Below, piece after piece: positions 47,151 through 56,674 of a DNA stretch of 64,000 bases. How positions within the stretch are numbered: position 1 is the first letter of the stretch; each line of letters opens with the position of its first letter. Origin of the DNA: CAVSRC01 sp963732845 (lineage in GTDB: Bacteria; Pseudomonadota; Alphaproteobacteria; Rhizobiales; Kaistiaceae); contig CAVTBE010000014.1 in the NCBI GenBank assembly GCA_963732845.1, forward strand, positions 62,001-126,000. The letters run 5' to 3'. A program made the position numbers and the translations under genes. The notes under the pieces were generated by a model. It ran no database searches, was not told where the DNA came from, and saw only the letters and a list, made by a program, of their open reading frames with translations.

Positions 47151-48566
47151 TCAGCGTCCGTCCGGCGTCCGCAGCCCGAACCACTTGTCGCGGACCTTCT
47201 TGTAGTGGTCCGTGGCGTCGTAGCGCGCCACCTGCAGGCCGAGCTTCTCGGCGCTGAGCGAGCCGACCGCGGAAAGGAGAGTATAGGCGGCAACGACCCG
47301 GTCATGCTGCGCAGTCACCTGCGCCTGCTTGGCGCTGAGCAGGCTCTGCTGGGCATTGAGCACGTCGAGCGTGGTGCTCTGGCCGACCTTCTGCTGTTCC
47401 TGCACGCCCGACAGCACCAAGGTCTGCGCCCGCACCTCGGCGTCGGCGGCGCGGGCCTGCGCACGGGCCGCGTCGAGCGAGCCCCAGGCCGTGATCACCG
47501 ACTGGCGCATGGATGCGACCGCCGCGTCACGCTCGATGCGCCGCTGGCCGAGGGTTTCCTTGGCCTGGCGCACCTTGGAGTTGACGCCGGGCGTATAGAT
47601 AGGAATATTGATGCCGGCCATCAGCCTGGCGCTGTAAGCGACCGACCCCGGCGCCGATGTATTGTCGGCACGGCTGAGCGCGCCGGTCAGCCCCGCGGTC
47701 GGCAGCAGGGAACCTTCCTGCACATTCACATTGTACGACGCGATGTCGATATTGTAGCCGGTGGCGAGAACCTTCGGATTGGAGGCAAGACCGCTGGCGA
47801 GCGCCGCGTCGATGGACCGGGGCAGCATGAAATCGATCGGCTTGGCGGTGCCCAGGCTCTTGGGACGATGCCCGACCACTTGCTCGTAGGTGGCAATGGC
47901 CGCGTTCAGGCTGGCAACCGCGGCGTCGTATTGCGACTGGCCGGCGGCGAGGCGCGCCTGGGTCTGAGCAACGTCGGTCTTGGTGCCCTCGCCCACCTTC
48001 AGTCGGTCGTCGGCGGCGTTGAGCTGCTGCTGCAGAAAGTCGACGTTCTGGCGCTGCAGGTTGAGGTTGGCCTGGGCCTGCACGAGGTTCATGAAGGCCG
48101 TTACTGCCGACAGCAGCGTGTCCTGTTCCGTCGAGCGCAGCATTTCGCGCCCGGCAAGCACCGCCGTCTCGGCCATCTTCACACCGTTCTTGGTGCGGAA
48201 GCCCTCGAAGATCGGCTGTTCGACGGTAAGCGAATACGTCCGCGGAAAAGTGGTGAGGCCACTCGTCCGCCCGACACCGGACGTCTGCGAGACACCGGCA
48301 TCTATAGTGCCAAAGACCTTCGGCCAATAGCCGGAACGCGCCTGTGGAACGCCTTCGTCGGTGGCACGCAACGCCGCCCGTTGCGCATTGAGCGTCGGAT
48401 TGTTGGTGTAGGCTGACGCTAAAGCCTCGAGAAGGGTCTCGGCGCGTGCCGGCGCCAGACCGAGTGACATTGTCGCGACGACAGCAGCCATCGCCAACCC
48501 AGAACGCAGGTACCGCACCGCTAACACCCCACTCGCCACTTGGCGGTCTTCCCTCGATCGCCCCAC
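47151..48566 (-). CDS. tolC: TolC family outer membrane protein
   Basis: TolC proteins form the trimeric outer-membrane channel for type I secretion and RND/ABC efflux. The protein has a signal peptide ending GLAPARA and two TolC repeats. The first includes EALASAYTNNPTLNAQRAAL and EQPIFEGFRTKNGVKMAETA, the second GINIPIYTPGVNSKVRQAKE and LDVLNAQQSLLSAKQAQVTA. It is about 470 residues with the GTG at 48566. A GTG about 40 nt further in would give a tighter signal peptide. It could serve the RND pump encoded at 49.4-53.7 kb. It lies about 100 bp downstream of pcm. Confidence 0.92.
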   Translation of the reverse strand: MGRSREDRQVASGVLAVRYLRSGLAMAAVVATMSLGLAPARAETLLEALASAYTNNPTLNAQRAALRATDEGVPQARSGYWPKVFGTIDAGVSQTSGVGRTSGLTTFPRTYSLTVEQPIFEGFRTKNGVKMAETAVLAGREMLRSTEQDTLLSAVTAFMNLVQAQANLNLQRQNVDFLQQQLNAADDRLKVGEGTKTDVAQTQARLAAGQSQYDAAVASLNAAIATYEQVVGHRPKSLGTAKPIDFMLPRSIDAALASGLASNPKVLATGYNIDIASYNVNVQEGSLLPTAGLTGALSRADNTSAPGSVAYSARLMAGINIPIYTPGVNSKVRQAKETLGQRRIERDAAVASMRQSVITAWGSLDAARAQARAADAEVRAQTLVLSGVQEQQKVGQSTTLDVLNAQQSLLSAKQAQVTAQHDRVVAAYTLLSAVGSLSAEKLGLQVARYDATDHYKKVRDKWFGLRTPDGR

Positions 48567-48667
48567 TCTAGCCCCCTGTCCGGCTCGGTCAAATGTTCAT
48601 GCCGCCACAGGTGACGGAATCCTGACGGTGCGACCGCGATACAACAGGCAGCGATCGCCCGCAGGCA

Positions 48668-49339
48668 CTAGAAGACAAAGGCTTTTGGCCGCCGGAAGCC
48701 GGGCAGCGGCTGAACGTCCGCATCGAAGGCAACCCGGCTGCCGATGTCGTCGCCGCTGCGCCGGAACAGCGTCGCGGCAGCTGACCGTCCATAGCCGACG
48801 ACTGCCACCAGCCGACCGCCGTCCTTCAACTGATCGAGCAGGCCCGTCGGGACCAATTCGACCGCGCCATCCACGAAGATCACGTCATAGGGCGCCTCGG
48901 ACGGATAGCCGGCCTCGAGCGAACCCGTCACCACGGCGACGTTATCGACTTCGAGCTCGACCAGCTTCTCCGACGCCTGCGCCGCCAGGTCGGCGTCCTG
49001 TTCGAGGGCGACGACCGAATTGGCGAGCCGCGCCAGCACCGCCGCCGAATAGCCGCTGCCGCAGCCGACGACGAGCACCACATCCGCCGCGCCGACTTCG
49101 GCGAGTTGCACCAACCGGCCAAGCGGCGCCGGCTCCATCATGTAGCGGGCCGGCGCGTCGGGCGTGGCCGCCGTCAGCGCCAGGTCGCTGTCGATATAGG
49201 CCAGCGCCCGGCTCGCCGGCGGCAGGAACTGCTCGCGCGGCACCGCGCCCATGGCGGCCAATACTTCGTAATCGGTCACGCTCTGCGTGCGAAGCTGGTT
49301 GTCCACCATCTTCGTGCGCGCCGTGGTGTAATCTTCCAT
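48668..49339 (-). CDS. pcm: Protein-L-isoaspartate O-methyltransferase
   Basis: PCMT repairs isoaspartyl residues in aged proteins using S-adenosylmethionine. The 223-residue protein starts MEDYTTARTKMVDNQLRTQS and contains the AdoMet motif I VLVVGCGSGYSAAVLARL and post-I VVALEQDADLA, then VIFVDGAVELVPTGLLDQLK and DGGRLVAVVGYG. Length and frame are normal. This version is the alphaproteobacterial type, commonly just upstream of tolC. Confidence 0.9.
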   Translation of the reverse strand: MEDYTTARTKMVDNQLRTQSVTDYEVLAAMGAVPREQFLPPASRALAYIDSDLALTAATPDAPARYMMEPAPLGRLVQLAEVGAADVVLVVGCGSGYSAAVLARLANSVVALEQDADLAAQASEKLVELEVDNVAVVTGSLEAGYPSEAPYDVIFVDGAVELVPTGLLDQLKDGGRLVAVVGYGRSAAATLFRRSGDDIGSRVAFDADVQPLPGFRRPKAFVF

Positions 49340-49423
49340 GGTTCAGCCCTCGCCCGACTGCCCGCTAATAGCCATGGCCGCAATCGGTGACAAGCATCGG
49401 CTCTGTCCCCGCGGCGGCCGTCA

Positions 49424-52400
49424 TCATTCTGCCGGCGCCGGATGAGGCGGCGCAAGCGCACCGGCGTCGCGGTTGCCGGCCACCGGCCGCGTGCGTGACG
49501 ACAGGAAGGTGTAGAACATCGGCACCACGAACAGGGTGAAGACGGTACCGATCGACATGCCGGTGGCGATCACCAGGCCCATCGAGAAACGCGCCTTGGC
49601 GCCGGCGCCGGTCGACAGGATGAGCGGCATGACGCCGAGAACCATGGCGAAGGTGGTCATCAGGATCGGGCGCAGACGGATGCGGGCCGCTTCGATGATG
49701 GCGGCGCGACGGTCGAGGCCGCGCAGTTCGCGCTGCAGGTTGGCGAACTGCACCATCAGGATGCCGTGCTTGGTGATCAGGCCGACCAGCGTGATCAGGC
49801 CAACCTCGGTGTAGATGTTGATGGTGGCAAGCCCGAGATTCAGGAATAGCATTGCGCCGAACAGCGACAGCGGCACCGCCATCATGATGATCAGCGGGTC
49901 GCGGAAGCTCTCGAAGGTCGCCGCCAGCACCAGATAGATCACGATGACCGCCAGAGCGAAGGCGATGAGCAGCGTGTTGCCCGCCTCGATCTCGGTGCGC
50001 GACTGGCCGGCGTACTGGGCGAAATAGCCGTTCGGCAGTTGCTCGGCGGCAATGTCCTGGAAGGTCTTCAGGCCGTCGCCGCTGGTCACCCCCGGTCGTG
50101 GGAGGGCGGACAGCGTTGCCGAGTTTAGCTGGTTGAACTGCTCGATGGCCGGCGCCGAGGCAAGCGTATGGATGGTCACCACCGAGGACAGCGGAACCAT
50201 CTCGCCGGCCTGGTTGCGCACGAAGAACTTGGTCAGGTCCTCCGGATTGAAGCGGTAGCGCTGCGGCACCTGCGGGATGATGTCGTAGGCGCGCTCGTCA
50301 AGCGAGAACCGCGATACTTGGTTTTCGCCGACCAGGAGGGTGAGGGTATTGGCGATATCCGAGACCGACACGCCCAGTGCCGCCGCGCGCTGGCGGTCGA
50401 TCAGCACCTGAACCTGCGGCTTGTCGAAGGCAAGCGAATCCTGGACGACGATGAACTTGCCGGAAGCCATCGCCTTCTGCTTGATCGCCTCGGCCTGCTC
50501 GTAAACTTGGGACGCCGCGTTGGTCGACTGGATGACGAAAGAGATGGGCAGGCCGCCACCGCTGCCCGGCAGCGAGGGAATCGCGAAGACGAAGGCCTGC
50601 AGGCCGGCGACCTTGTTGAGGCGCGCCTGAATATCCTGCTGTACCTGTGCCTGGCTGCGGCTGCGTTCACCCCACGGCTTCAGCACCCAGGCGGCGAAGC
50701 CGGAATTGCCGGAGCCAAATCCGGCGACCGAGAATCGCGTCTGCACCTCCGGGAGATCCTGCGTGCGCCTGTCGATCTCGTTCACGAACAGCGAGGTGTA
50801 GTCGATGGTCGCGTATTGCGGGCCGGTGATCTGCGAGAACAGCGCGCCCTGGTCCTCTTCCGGCGCAAGCTCTTTTGATGTGTTCAGGAAGAGATAGCCG
50901 GTCGTGGCAGCCAGAACGGCCACGATTAGCAGCGTTATCGGTCGCAGGAGCAGCGATCCGGTCAACCGGCGTTCGTACCAGTCCGCGATGGACTCGAAGA
51001 CATGATCGACCAGATGCGCGAAGCGGCCGCTGGTCGGCGTCAACATCCGCGCCGACATCATTGGCGAGATGGTGAGCGCGACGGTGCCCGATATGGCCAC
51101 GGCGCCGGCGAGCGTCAGCGCGAACTCGCGGAACAGCGAGCCGGTGACGCCGGTGGTGAAGGCGATGGGCGTGAACACGGCCGCCAGCGTGATCGTCATG
51201 GCGACCACGGCCGAGGTGATCTCGCGCATGCTTTCAATGGCCGCCTGCAGCGGCGGATGGCCTTCCTCGATGTGGCGGTGGATGTTCTCCACCACAACGA
51301 TGGCGTCATCGACGACAAGGCCGATGGCGAGAACCATGGCCAGAAGCGTCAGCGTGTTCAGCGAGTAACCCAACCCCCACATGAGGAAGCAGACGCCGAT
51401 CAGCGACAGGGGGATCGTGACGATGGGGATGGCGACGGCGCGGAACGAACCGAGGAAGAGCAGGATGACCAGAACGACGATGAGCGAGGCTTCGCCGATC
51501 GTCTTCACCACCTCTTCGATGGACGAACTGATCGCCTCGGTCGAATTGTAGAGCAGCGTGATCTGCGTGCCTTCGGGCAGGTCTTTCTGGATGCTTGCCA
51601 GCTCCTTGCGGGCGCCGGCCGCCACGTCGATCGGGTTGGCCTCCGGCGTTCCCATGATGCCGAGGAAGACGCCGGCCTGGCCATTGAAGCGGACGCGCAC
51701 GTCGGTCGAGGCGGCGGCAAGTTCGATCCGCGACACGTCACGCAGGCGCACCACGTCCTCGCCGCTGCCGCGCACCGGAAGCTCGCCAAAGGTCTGCGGG
51801 TCCTGCAGTGTGGTCTTGGCGTCGATCGAATAGGCGTAATAGTCGTTCTTGGTGCTGCCCGGCGCCGACAGGAAATTGGCGGCCGTGATCGCGCCGAGAA
51901 TGTCGGTGGCGGTCACCTTACGTGCTGCCATGGCCACTGGATCGAGCCAGACGCGCATGGCGAATTCCTCGGCGCCGAGAATCTGGGCATCGGCGACGCC
52001 GGGCACGGTGGCGAAGCGCGGCTGGATAACGCGCGTCAGATAGTCGGTCAGTTGCTGCGGGTTCATGGTGTCGCTGCGCGCCGCAAGGTACATCAGCGCG
52101 AAGGAGAAGCCGGTGCCCTTCTGGATGACCGGGTCCTGGGCATCCGACGGCAGCTTGCCGCGGACCTGCTGGACCTTGGCGATGACCTCGGTCAGCGACT
52201 TGTCCGGGTTGGCATTGAGCCGCATATGAACCGAAACGGTCGAGGTGCTGAGCGCGCTCTTCGAGGTGACGTAGTCGACGCCCTCGGCCGACGACACCGC
52301 TTTCTCGATGGTCGAGGTGATGAAGCCCTGGATGACGTCGGCGCTGGCGCCGGCATAGATCGTCGTTACGGTGATCACCGTCTCGTCGACCTTCGGGTAC

Positions 52401-52507
52401 TGGCGGATCGACATCGAGGTGATGCCCTGCGCGCCGAGCAGCAGGATCATGAAGGCGACGACGGTCGAAAGGACCGGCCGACGGATGAAGCGTTCGGAGA
52501 AGCCCAT
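49424..52507 (-). CDS. RND multidrug efflux permease (AcrB/MexF-like)
   Basis: The inner-membrane proton-driven pump of a tripartite efflux system. The 1027-residue protein starts MGFSERFIRRPVLSTVVAFM and has the usual 12-span layout with two large periplasmic loops. Family signatures include QGFITSTIEKAVSSAEGVDY, and the TM4 proton-relay aspartates lie in LAIGLVVDDAIVVVENIHRH. GLITKHGILMVQFANLQREL is in the second half, with a lysine in the TM10-type position. Length and frame are normal. It is 2 bp downstream of the adaptor gene, so the two form an operon. The absence of a dedicated channel suggests use of the TolC homologue at 47-48.5 kb. Confidence 0.95.
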   Translation of the reverse strand: MGFSERFIRRPVLSTVVAFMILLLGAQGITSMSIRQYPKVDETVITVTTIYAGASADVIQGFITSTIEKAVSSAEGVDYVTSKSALSTSTVSVHMRLNANPDKSLTEVIAKVQQVRGKLPSDAQDPVIQKGTGFSFALMYLAARSDTMNPQQLTDYLTRVIQPRFATVPGVADAQILGAEEFAMRVWLDPVAMAARKVTATDILGAITAANFLSAPGSTKNDYYAYSIDAKTTLQDPQTFGELPVRGSGEDVVRLRDVSRIELAAASTDVRVRFNGQAGVFLGIMGTPEANPIDVAAGARKELASIQKDLPEGTQITLLYNSTEAISSSIEEVVKTIGEASLIVVLVILLFLGSFRAVAIPIVTIPLSLIGVCFLMWGLGYSLNTLTLLAMVLAIGLVVDDAIVVVENIHRHIEEGHPPLQAAIESMREITSAVVAMTITLAAVFTPIAFTTGVTGSLFREFALTLAGAVAISGTVALTISPMMSARMLTPTSGRFAHLVDHVFESIADWYERRLTGSLLLRPITLLIVAVLAATTGYLFLNTSKELAPEEDQGALFSQITGPQYATIDYTSLFVNEIDRRTQDLPEVQTRFSVAGFGSGNSGFAAWVLKPWGERSRSQAQVQQDIQARLNKVAGLQAFVFAIPSLPGSGGGLPISFVIQSTNAASQVYEQAEAIKQKAMASGKFIVVQDSLAFDKPQVQVLIDRQRAAALGVSVSDIANTLTLLVGENQVSRFSLDERAYDIIPQVPQRYRFNPEDLTKFFVRNQAGEMVPLSSVVTIHTLASAPAIEQFNQLNSATLSALPRPGVTSGDGLKTFQDIAAEQLPNGYFAQYAGQSRTEIEAGNTLLIAFALAVIVIYLVLAATFESFRDPLIIMMAVPLSLFGAMLFLNLGLATINIYTEVGLITLVGLITKHGILMVQFANLQRELRGLDRRAAIIEAARIRLRPILMTTFAMVLGVMPLILSTGAGAKARFSMGLVIATGMSIGTVFTLFVVPMFYTFLSSRTRPVAGNRDAGALAPPHPAPAE

Positions 52508-52509
52508 GC

Positions 52510-53694
52510 CTAGCCGCTCGAAGCTGGTGCCGGCGTCATGGTTGCCGGGTTGACGCTGTTGTCGATCGCCACCGGGCTGCCGTTGGTCAGCTTGTTCTGG
52601 CCAGAGGTGACGATCTGCATGCCGGGCTCGACACCCTTGACGATTTCAATGTCGGTGCCGGAACGCCGGCCGGTCTCGACGAAGACCTGCTTCGCCTGAA
52701 GTTTCGGTTCGGCCGGCTTGTCGCCGGCGGCGGCCTTGGCCTGGCCCTGGCCAGCGGCCTCACCCGCCTTCGCCGGCGGCGCGTCGACCACCTGATAGAC
52801 GTAGCTGCCATAGAGGCTGATCACGACCGCCGTCTGCGGCAACGCGATCACGTTGTTCTCCTCCGGCAGGAGAACCCGCACCCGTGCGAACTGGCCGGGG
52901 CGCAGCGTGCCATTGGCGTTGTCGACAACCGCCTGAACCGAGACCAACCGCGAGGTCGTATCGATCTTCGGGTCGATGCCGGTGATGGCGCCGTGGAAAT
53001 TGAGGTTATCCGCGCTGAGGCCGAGGCTGACCGCCTGGCCAAGCGAGAGCTGCGGCAGATCCTGCTCGGGAACGGTGAAATCGACCCTCATCTTCGACAA
53101 ATCCTGCAGGGTCGCAATCGCCGTGCCGGCGGGAATGAACTGGCCGGGATCGACCTTGGGGATGCCGATGGTGCCGTCAAAGGGCGCCTTGATCGCCTTC
53201 TGGGCCAGAGTCGCCTCGATCTGCGCCAGGGCGCCTTCGGCCTGGTCGAGCTTGTTCTGGGCCGCCTGCAGGTCCGCGGTGGTGGCGGTGTTGCTGTTGA
53301 AGAGCTGGCGCGTGCGGGTCAGCGCATCGCCGGTGACGGCGACGCTCGACTTCGCCGCCATCAGACCGGCGCGCTCAACCGAATCGTCGAGCTGCACCAG
53401 CACCTGCCCCTTCTTCACGTCGGCATTGGCAACGAAGTTGATCTTCTGGATGACGCCGCCCGCCTGGCCGGCGACATCGACGCCATTGGCCGCGGTCACG
53501 GTGCCCACCGCGTCAATGCCGGGCGTCCACCGCTGCGGTTTCACCTCGACGGTGGAGACCGTGATGGTCGGTACCGGGAAATGCGCGAAATACTGAGCGA
53601 TCATCCCCTGCTTGAAGACGTTGAACCAGATCAGCGCGCCGCACGCGGCGGCGACGACGACAAGAATGATTCCGCCGACAAGAAAGCGTCTCAT
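52510..53694 (-). CDS. RND efflux periplasmic adaptor (HlyD/AcrA family)
   Basis: This protein links the RND permease to the outer-membrane channel. The 394-residue product has one N-terminal membrane span (FLVGGIILVVVAAACGALIW), then a barrel-sandwich hybrid domain with GQAGGVIQKINFVANADVKK and GTIGIPKVDPGQFIPAGTAI flanking an alpha-hairpin (LNQAQ-type LDQAEGALAQIEATLAQKA). A beta-barrel domain and a Ala/Pro/Lys-rich insert near residues 315-340 (KAGEAAGQGQAKAAAGDKPA) follow. No lipobox cysteine is present, so it is anchored by the N-terminal helix. It starts 122 bp from the divergent tetR gene. Confidence 0.94.
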   Translation of the reverse strand: MRRFLVGGIILVVVAAACGALIWFNVFKQGMIAQYFAHFPVPTITVSTVEVKPQRWTPGIDAVGTVTAANGVDVAGQAGGVIQKINFVANADVKKGQVLVQLDDSVERAGLMAAKSSVAVTGDALTRTRQLFNSNTATTADLQAAQNKLDQAEGALAQIEATLAQKAIKAPFDGTIGIPKVDPGQFIPAGTAIATLQDLSKMRVDFTVPEQDLPQLSLGQAVSLGLSADNLNFHGAITGIDPKIDTTSRLVSVQAVVDNANGTLRPGQFARVRVLLPEENNVIALPQTAVVISLYGSYVYQVVDAPPAKAGEAAGQGQAKAAAGDKPAEPKLQAKQVFVETGRRSGTDIEIVKGVEPGMQIVTSGQNKLTNGSPVAIDNSVNPATMTPAPASSG

Positions 53695-53754
53695 GGCTTA
53701 TCCGCGAAAAAGGCCGGCAGACGCACAGTCTCCGGCACCTTGCTCAATACCCGG

Positions 53755-53778
53755 CGGTACTGTACCGTCCGGACGGTA
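53755..53778. promoter_or_regulatory. Palindromic operator between the RND operon and tetR
   Basis: Two overlapping palindromes: CGGTACTGTACCG (53755-53767, centre T) and the perfect 16-bp TACCGTCCGGACGGTA (53763-53778). They lie between the divergent adaptor and TetR genes, about 40 bp upstream of the tetR start, which is where an autoregulating TetR repressor would bind. Confidence 0.7.
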
Positions 53779-53816
53779 AAGTCAATCCCCCCGGCCGGCG
53801 AGCACCACAGCGTCCC

Positions 53817-54461
53817 ATGTCTGCTGACAAGACCCCGAACGCGCCGGAAACAGGCAAACAATCAGGCATCAGGACTCCCGAAAAAGGGGCGTCCAGCGCC
53901 GCGACGCGCGCGCACATCCTTGCGGCTGCCGCCGAACTTGCCAAGAAAAAGGGTGCCGCACACATCTCCCTCGAGGCCATCGCCCACCGGGCGGGCGTGT
54001 CAAAGGGCGGCCTGCTTTATCACTTTCCGCGCAAAGACGCGCTCATCCATGCGCTCGTCGAGCAGCACATGGCCGAGGTCGATGCCGAACTCGCCAAGGT
54101 AGAATCGGCCCATGGCGGCCGGCGCTCCAATGCGGTGGCACGCGCTTTTATCGCGTTCAATCGCGAGAAGACATGCGCGCCACAGGACAAGTTGGACGGC
54201 ATCCTGCTCGCGCTTGCCGAGAATCCCCACCTCCTCGACCCGATGAGAGTGCATGAGATGCGGGTCGTCGAGCGTATCCGGCGTACGGCCGCGGACCGTG
54301 ACCTGTCGCTGATGGCCGTGCTGGTAGTGCACGGCATGCGGGCGCTCGCCCTGTTCGGCGCGAACGATCTGACCGTCGATGAGCGTACAGCGGTGATCGA
54401 TCGCGTGCTGGATCTGCTCGGCGACGATCGGGTTGAAGCCGCGGACAACGACACGGCCTGA
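53817..54461 (+). CDS. TetR/AcrR family transcriptional regulator
   Basis: A 214-residue repressor of the AcrR type. An unstructured N-terminal tail of about 28 residues precedes the helix-turn-helix region AATRAHILAAAAELAKKKGA and ISLEAIAHRAGVSKGGLLYH, where SKGGLLYHFPRKDALI is the recognition helix and following turn. The C-terminal part resembles the TetR_C_37-type ligand domain. It is divergent from the RND adaptor, with a palindromic operator in between, so it most likely represses the pump and itself, with inducer unknown. Confidence 0.9.
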   Translation: MSADKTPNAPETGKQSGIRTPEKGASSAATRAHILAAAAELAKKKGAAHISLEAIAHRAGVSKGGLLYHFPRKDALIHALVEQHMAEVDAELAKVESAHGGRRSNAVARAFIAFNREKTCAPQDKLDGILLALAENPHLLDPMRVHEMRVVERIRRTAADRDLSLMAVLVVHGMRALALFGANDLTVDERTAVIDRVLDLLGDDRVEAADNDTA

Positions 54462-54531
54462 CGCGCGGACATCGCGCCCCGCCGTCTTCCCCCGCCCTGC
54501 GACTATCCTTCCCCGTCGCCACATATGATTT

Positions 54532-54545
54532 TTGATATATCTCAA
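54532..54545. promoter_or_regulatory. FixK/FNR-like box upstream of the ArsB/NhaD-type permease
   Basis: TTGATATATCTCAA has the inverted TTGA-N6-TCAA core, with one deviation from TTGAT-N4-ATCAA. It is in an AT-rich patch 146 bp upstream of the permease ATG. This is weaker evidence than the box at 1825. Confidence 0.4.
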
Positions 54546-54690
54546 GGCGTCCGTCCGTACCGGGATCATTTGGACGTCGCGCAGTCGACGGGTGGGCCGC
54601 CGCCTGCGCGAGTCGTCGCGCCGGGCTCTCATGTCGGATACAACCCGCCCGGGACGGCGCTCACGAAGTTCCTAACAATCGAGGCCTCAC

Positions 54691-56415
54691 ATGCCCTGGT
54701 ATCGCGGTCTGTTGGTCGCGCTTCTGCTGCTGGTCGGCCTGCCCGCAACGGCCGCCTGGGCCGCTCCCCCGGCAGGCTCCGCGGACATTCTGGTGGTCTC
54801 CGGTTCGGTCACCAATCCGCAGGGCAAAGGGGTCAAGGACGCCGAGCCGCACTTCTTCGTCGACGGCGCCCCGGTGACCCTGACCGAGCCCGCGGTCACC
54901 GAGGGCAACGGCACCTTCGAGGCGCGGCTCGAGCTGCCTGCGGGCACCCTGCCCGCGGCAAAACTGGAGGTCAGCGTCGTGCGGCCCTCCTACAAGGATT
55001 CGCCGCGCATCGCCCTCAACCAGATCCACCAGGAGCAGATCGACGGGACCGGCGACCAAGCCTATGTGGCGCATGTCGCGGTGACCCTGCAGCGCACGCT
55101 CTCCCCCGGGCTGTGGATCGCCACTCTGGTGCTGGTGGCGGTGTACGCCTTCATCGCTTTCGAGATGATGCACCGGACGCTTGCCGCGCTGGTGGGCGCA
55201 TCGGTGATCCTGTTCGTCAGCTACACGATCGGCGCCTTCGACCCCGGCTACCGCATTCTCACCTTCGACGACGCCATGCGCGCCATCGACGGAAACGTGA
55301 TCTTCCTGCTGCTGGCCATGATGATCATCGTCGGGGTGCTGAAACGGACGGGCGTGTTCCAGTGGATGGCCTACAAGTCGTTCCAGGCGGCGCGCGGCAG
55401 CATCTACGCCCTTGCCGTCCTGCTGATGGTGATCACCGCGATCACCTCGGCCTTCCTCGACAACGTCACCACCATGCTGCTGATCATCCCGGTGACCATC
55501 GAGATCGCCGTGGCGCTCGGCATCAATCCGCTGACCCTGCTGCTGCCGGAAGTGTTCGCCTCCAATGTCGGGGGCACGGCCACGCTCATCGGCGACCCGC
55601 CGAACATCATGATCGGCTCCTATGCCGGGCTCACCTTCACCGACTTCGTGACGCACCTGACGGTGATCTGCGCCATCGGTCTGGCAGCCGCAGCGGTCTA
55701 TTTCCTGTTCTGGTTCCGCAAGGAATACCACGCCGCCAAGGTGGCGGACGTGCCGGCCATGGTGGCGCGCCTGCGCCAGGAATACCGCATCACCGACCCG
55801 GTGCTGCTGACCAAGGCGGGCGGCGTGCTGGCCCTCACCGTCCTCATGTTCGTGGTCAGCGGCAGCCTGCACATGGAGCCCAGCGTCGCCGCCCTGGCGG
55901 GCGCTTCCCTGCTGCTGGTGATCAGCGACGTGCACATCGTCGAGATGGTGGAGAAGGAGGTCGAGTGGCCCACCCTGGTCTTCTTCATGATGCTGTTCAT
56001 CGTGGTGGCCGGGGCGGAGCAGACCGGGCTGATCCAGATCATCGCCGACTGGGTGCGCGACGCCTCGCAATCCTCGCCGGTGATGGCGGTGCTGATCGTG
56101 CTGTGGGTGTCGGCGATCCTGTCGGCGATCGTCGACAACATCCCCTTCACCGCCACCATGCTGCCCATCGTCGCCTACCTGACCGACGCGATCCCCGGAA
56201 TCCATGGCAACGTGCTGTGGTGGGCCCTGTCGCTGGGGGCGTGCCTCGGCGGCAACGGCACGCTGATCGGTGCCAGCGCCAACGTGGTGACGGCAGGCAT
56301 GGCGGAGAAGGCAGGCTATCCGGTCAGCTTCAACCACTATCTGAAGGTGGCAATGGTGCCCATGCTGATCACCGTCGCCCTGGCCACGGTATGGCTGCTG
56401 GGCATGGAAATGTGA
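54691..56415 (+). CDS. ArsB/NhaD (ion transporter) superfamily permease with secreted N-terminal domain
   Basis: A 574-residue protein. A signal peptide (MPWYRGLLVALLLLVGLPAT, cleaved after AAWA) is followed by a beta-rich domain of about 100 residues (ILVVSGSVTNPQGKGVKDAE, TEGNGTFEARLELPAGTLP) outside the membrane. About 11 membrane spans follow. Family motifs are ITSAFLDNVTTMLLIIPVTI, NVGGTATLIGDPPNIMIGS and, in the second repeat, SAIVDNIPFTATMLPIVAYL with GACLGGNGTLIGASANVV. The two DN(V/I) motifs and the TLIG repeats are typical of the ArsB/NhaD/SLC13 group. The substrate (Na+, arsenite, dicarboxylate) cannot be told. A soluble N-terminal domain is uncommon for the family. Confidence 0.85.
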   Translation: MPWYRGLLVALLLLVGLPATAAWAAPPAGSADILVVSGSVTNPQGKGVKDAEPHFFVDGAPVTLTEPAVTEGNGTFEARLELPAGTLPAAKLEVSVVRPSYKDSPRIALNQIHQEQIDGTGDQAYVAHVAVTLQRTLSPGLWIATLVLVAVYAFIAFEMMHRTLAALVGASVILFVSYTIGAFDPGYRILTFDDAMRAIDGNVIFLLLAMMIIVGVLKRTGVFQWMAYKSFQAARGSIYALAVLLMVITAITSAFLDNVTTMLLIIPVTIEIAVALGINPLTLLLPEVFASNVGGTATLIGDPPNIMIGSYAGLTFTDFVTHLTVICAIGLAAAAVYFLFWFRKEYHAAKVADVPAMVARLRQEYRITDPVLLTKAGGVLALTVLMFVVSGSLHMEPSVAALAGASLLLVISDVHIVEMVEKEVEWPTLVFFMMLFIVVAGAEQTGLIQIIADWVRDASQSSPVMAVLIVLWVSAILSAIVDNIPFTATMLPIVAYLTDAIPGIHGNVLWWALSLGACLGGNGTLIGASANVVTAGMAEKAGYPVSFNHYLKVAMVPMLITVALATVWLLGMEM

Positions 56416-56533
56416 CAATCGGCTGACGCGGCCTGGCGCATTCTGACCATGCCGACGGCGAAGAAGGCATGGAAAATGGCCGGACCGCTTGACACGGTAC
56501 GGGCGAGCCACCTATCCCGTGCCGGCACTAGTT

Positions 56534-56608
56534 GGCCTCGTGGCAGAGCGGCCATGCACAGGACTGCAAATCCTGCTACCCCGGTTCGAACTCCGGGCGA
56601 GGCCTCCA
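56534..56608 (+). tRNA. tRNA-Cys (GCA)
   Basis: 75 nt including CCA. The acceptor stem GGCCTCG pairs with CGAGGCC, the anticodon stem AGGA/TCCT encloses CTGCAAA with anticodon GCA, and the T loop is GGTTCGAAC. It marks the left border of a stretch of accessory genes. I found no repeat of its 3' end further right that would prove site-specific integration. Confidence 0.95.
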
Positions 56609-56674
56609 ACATTTACCGCGTTGCAGCATTGGATTGGGACTCGCCACGGACTTGTAATTGCCTGCGCGAGGCGG

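Noticed and set aside
56584..56608. Attachment-site duplication of the tRNA-Cys 3' end
   Set aside because: No second copy of the tRNA 3' end was found by eye up to 61 kb.
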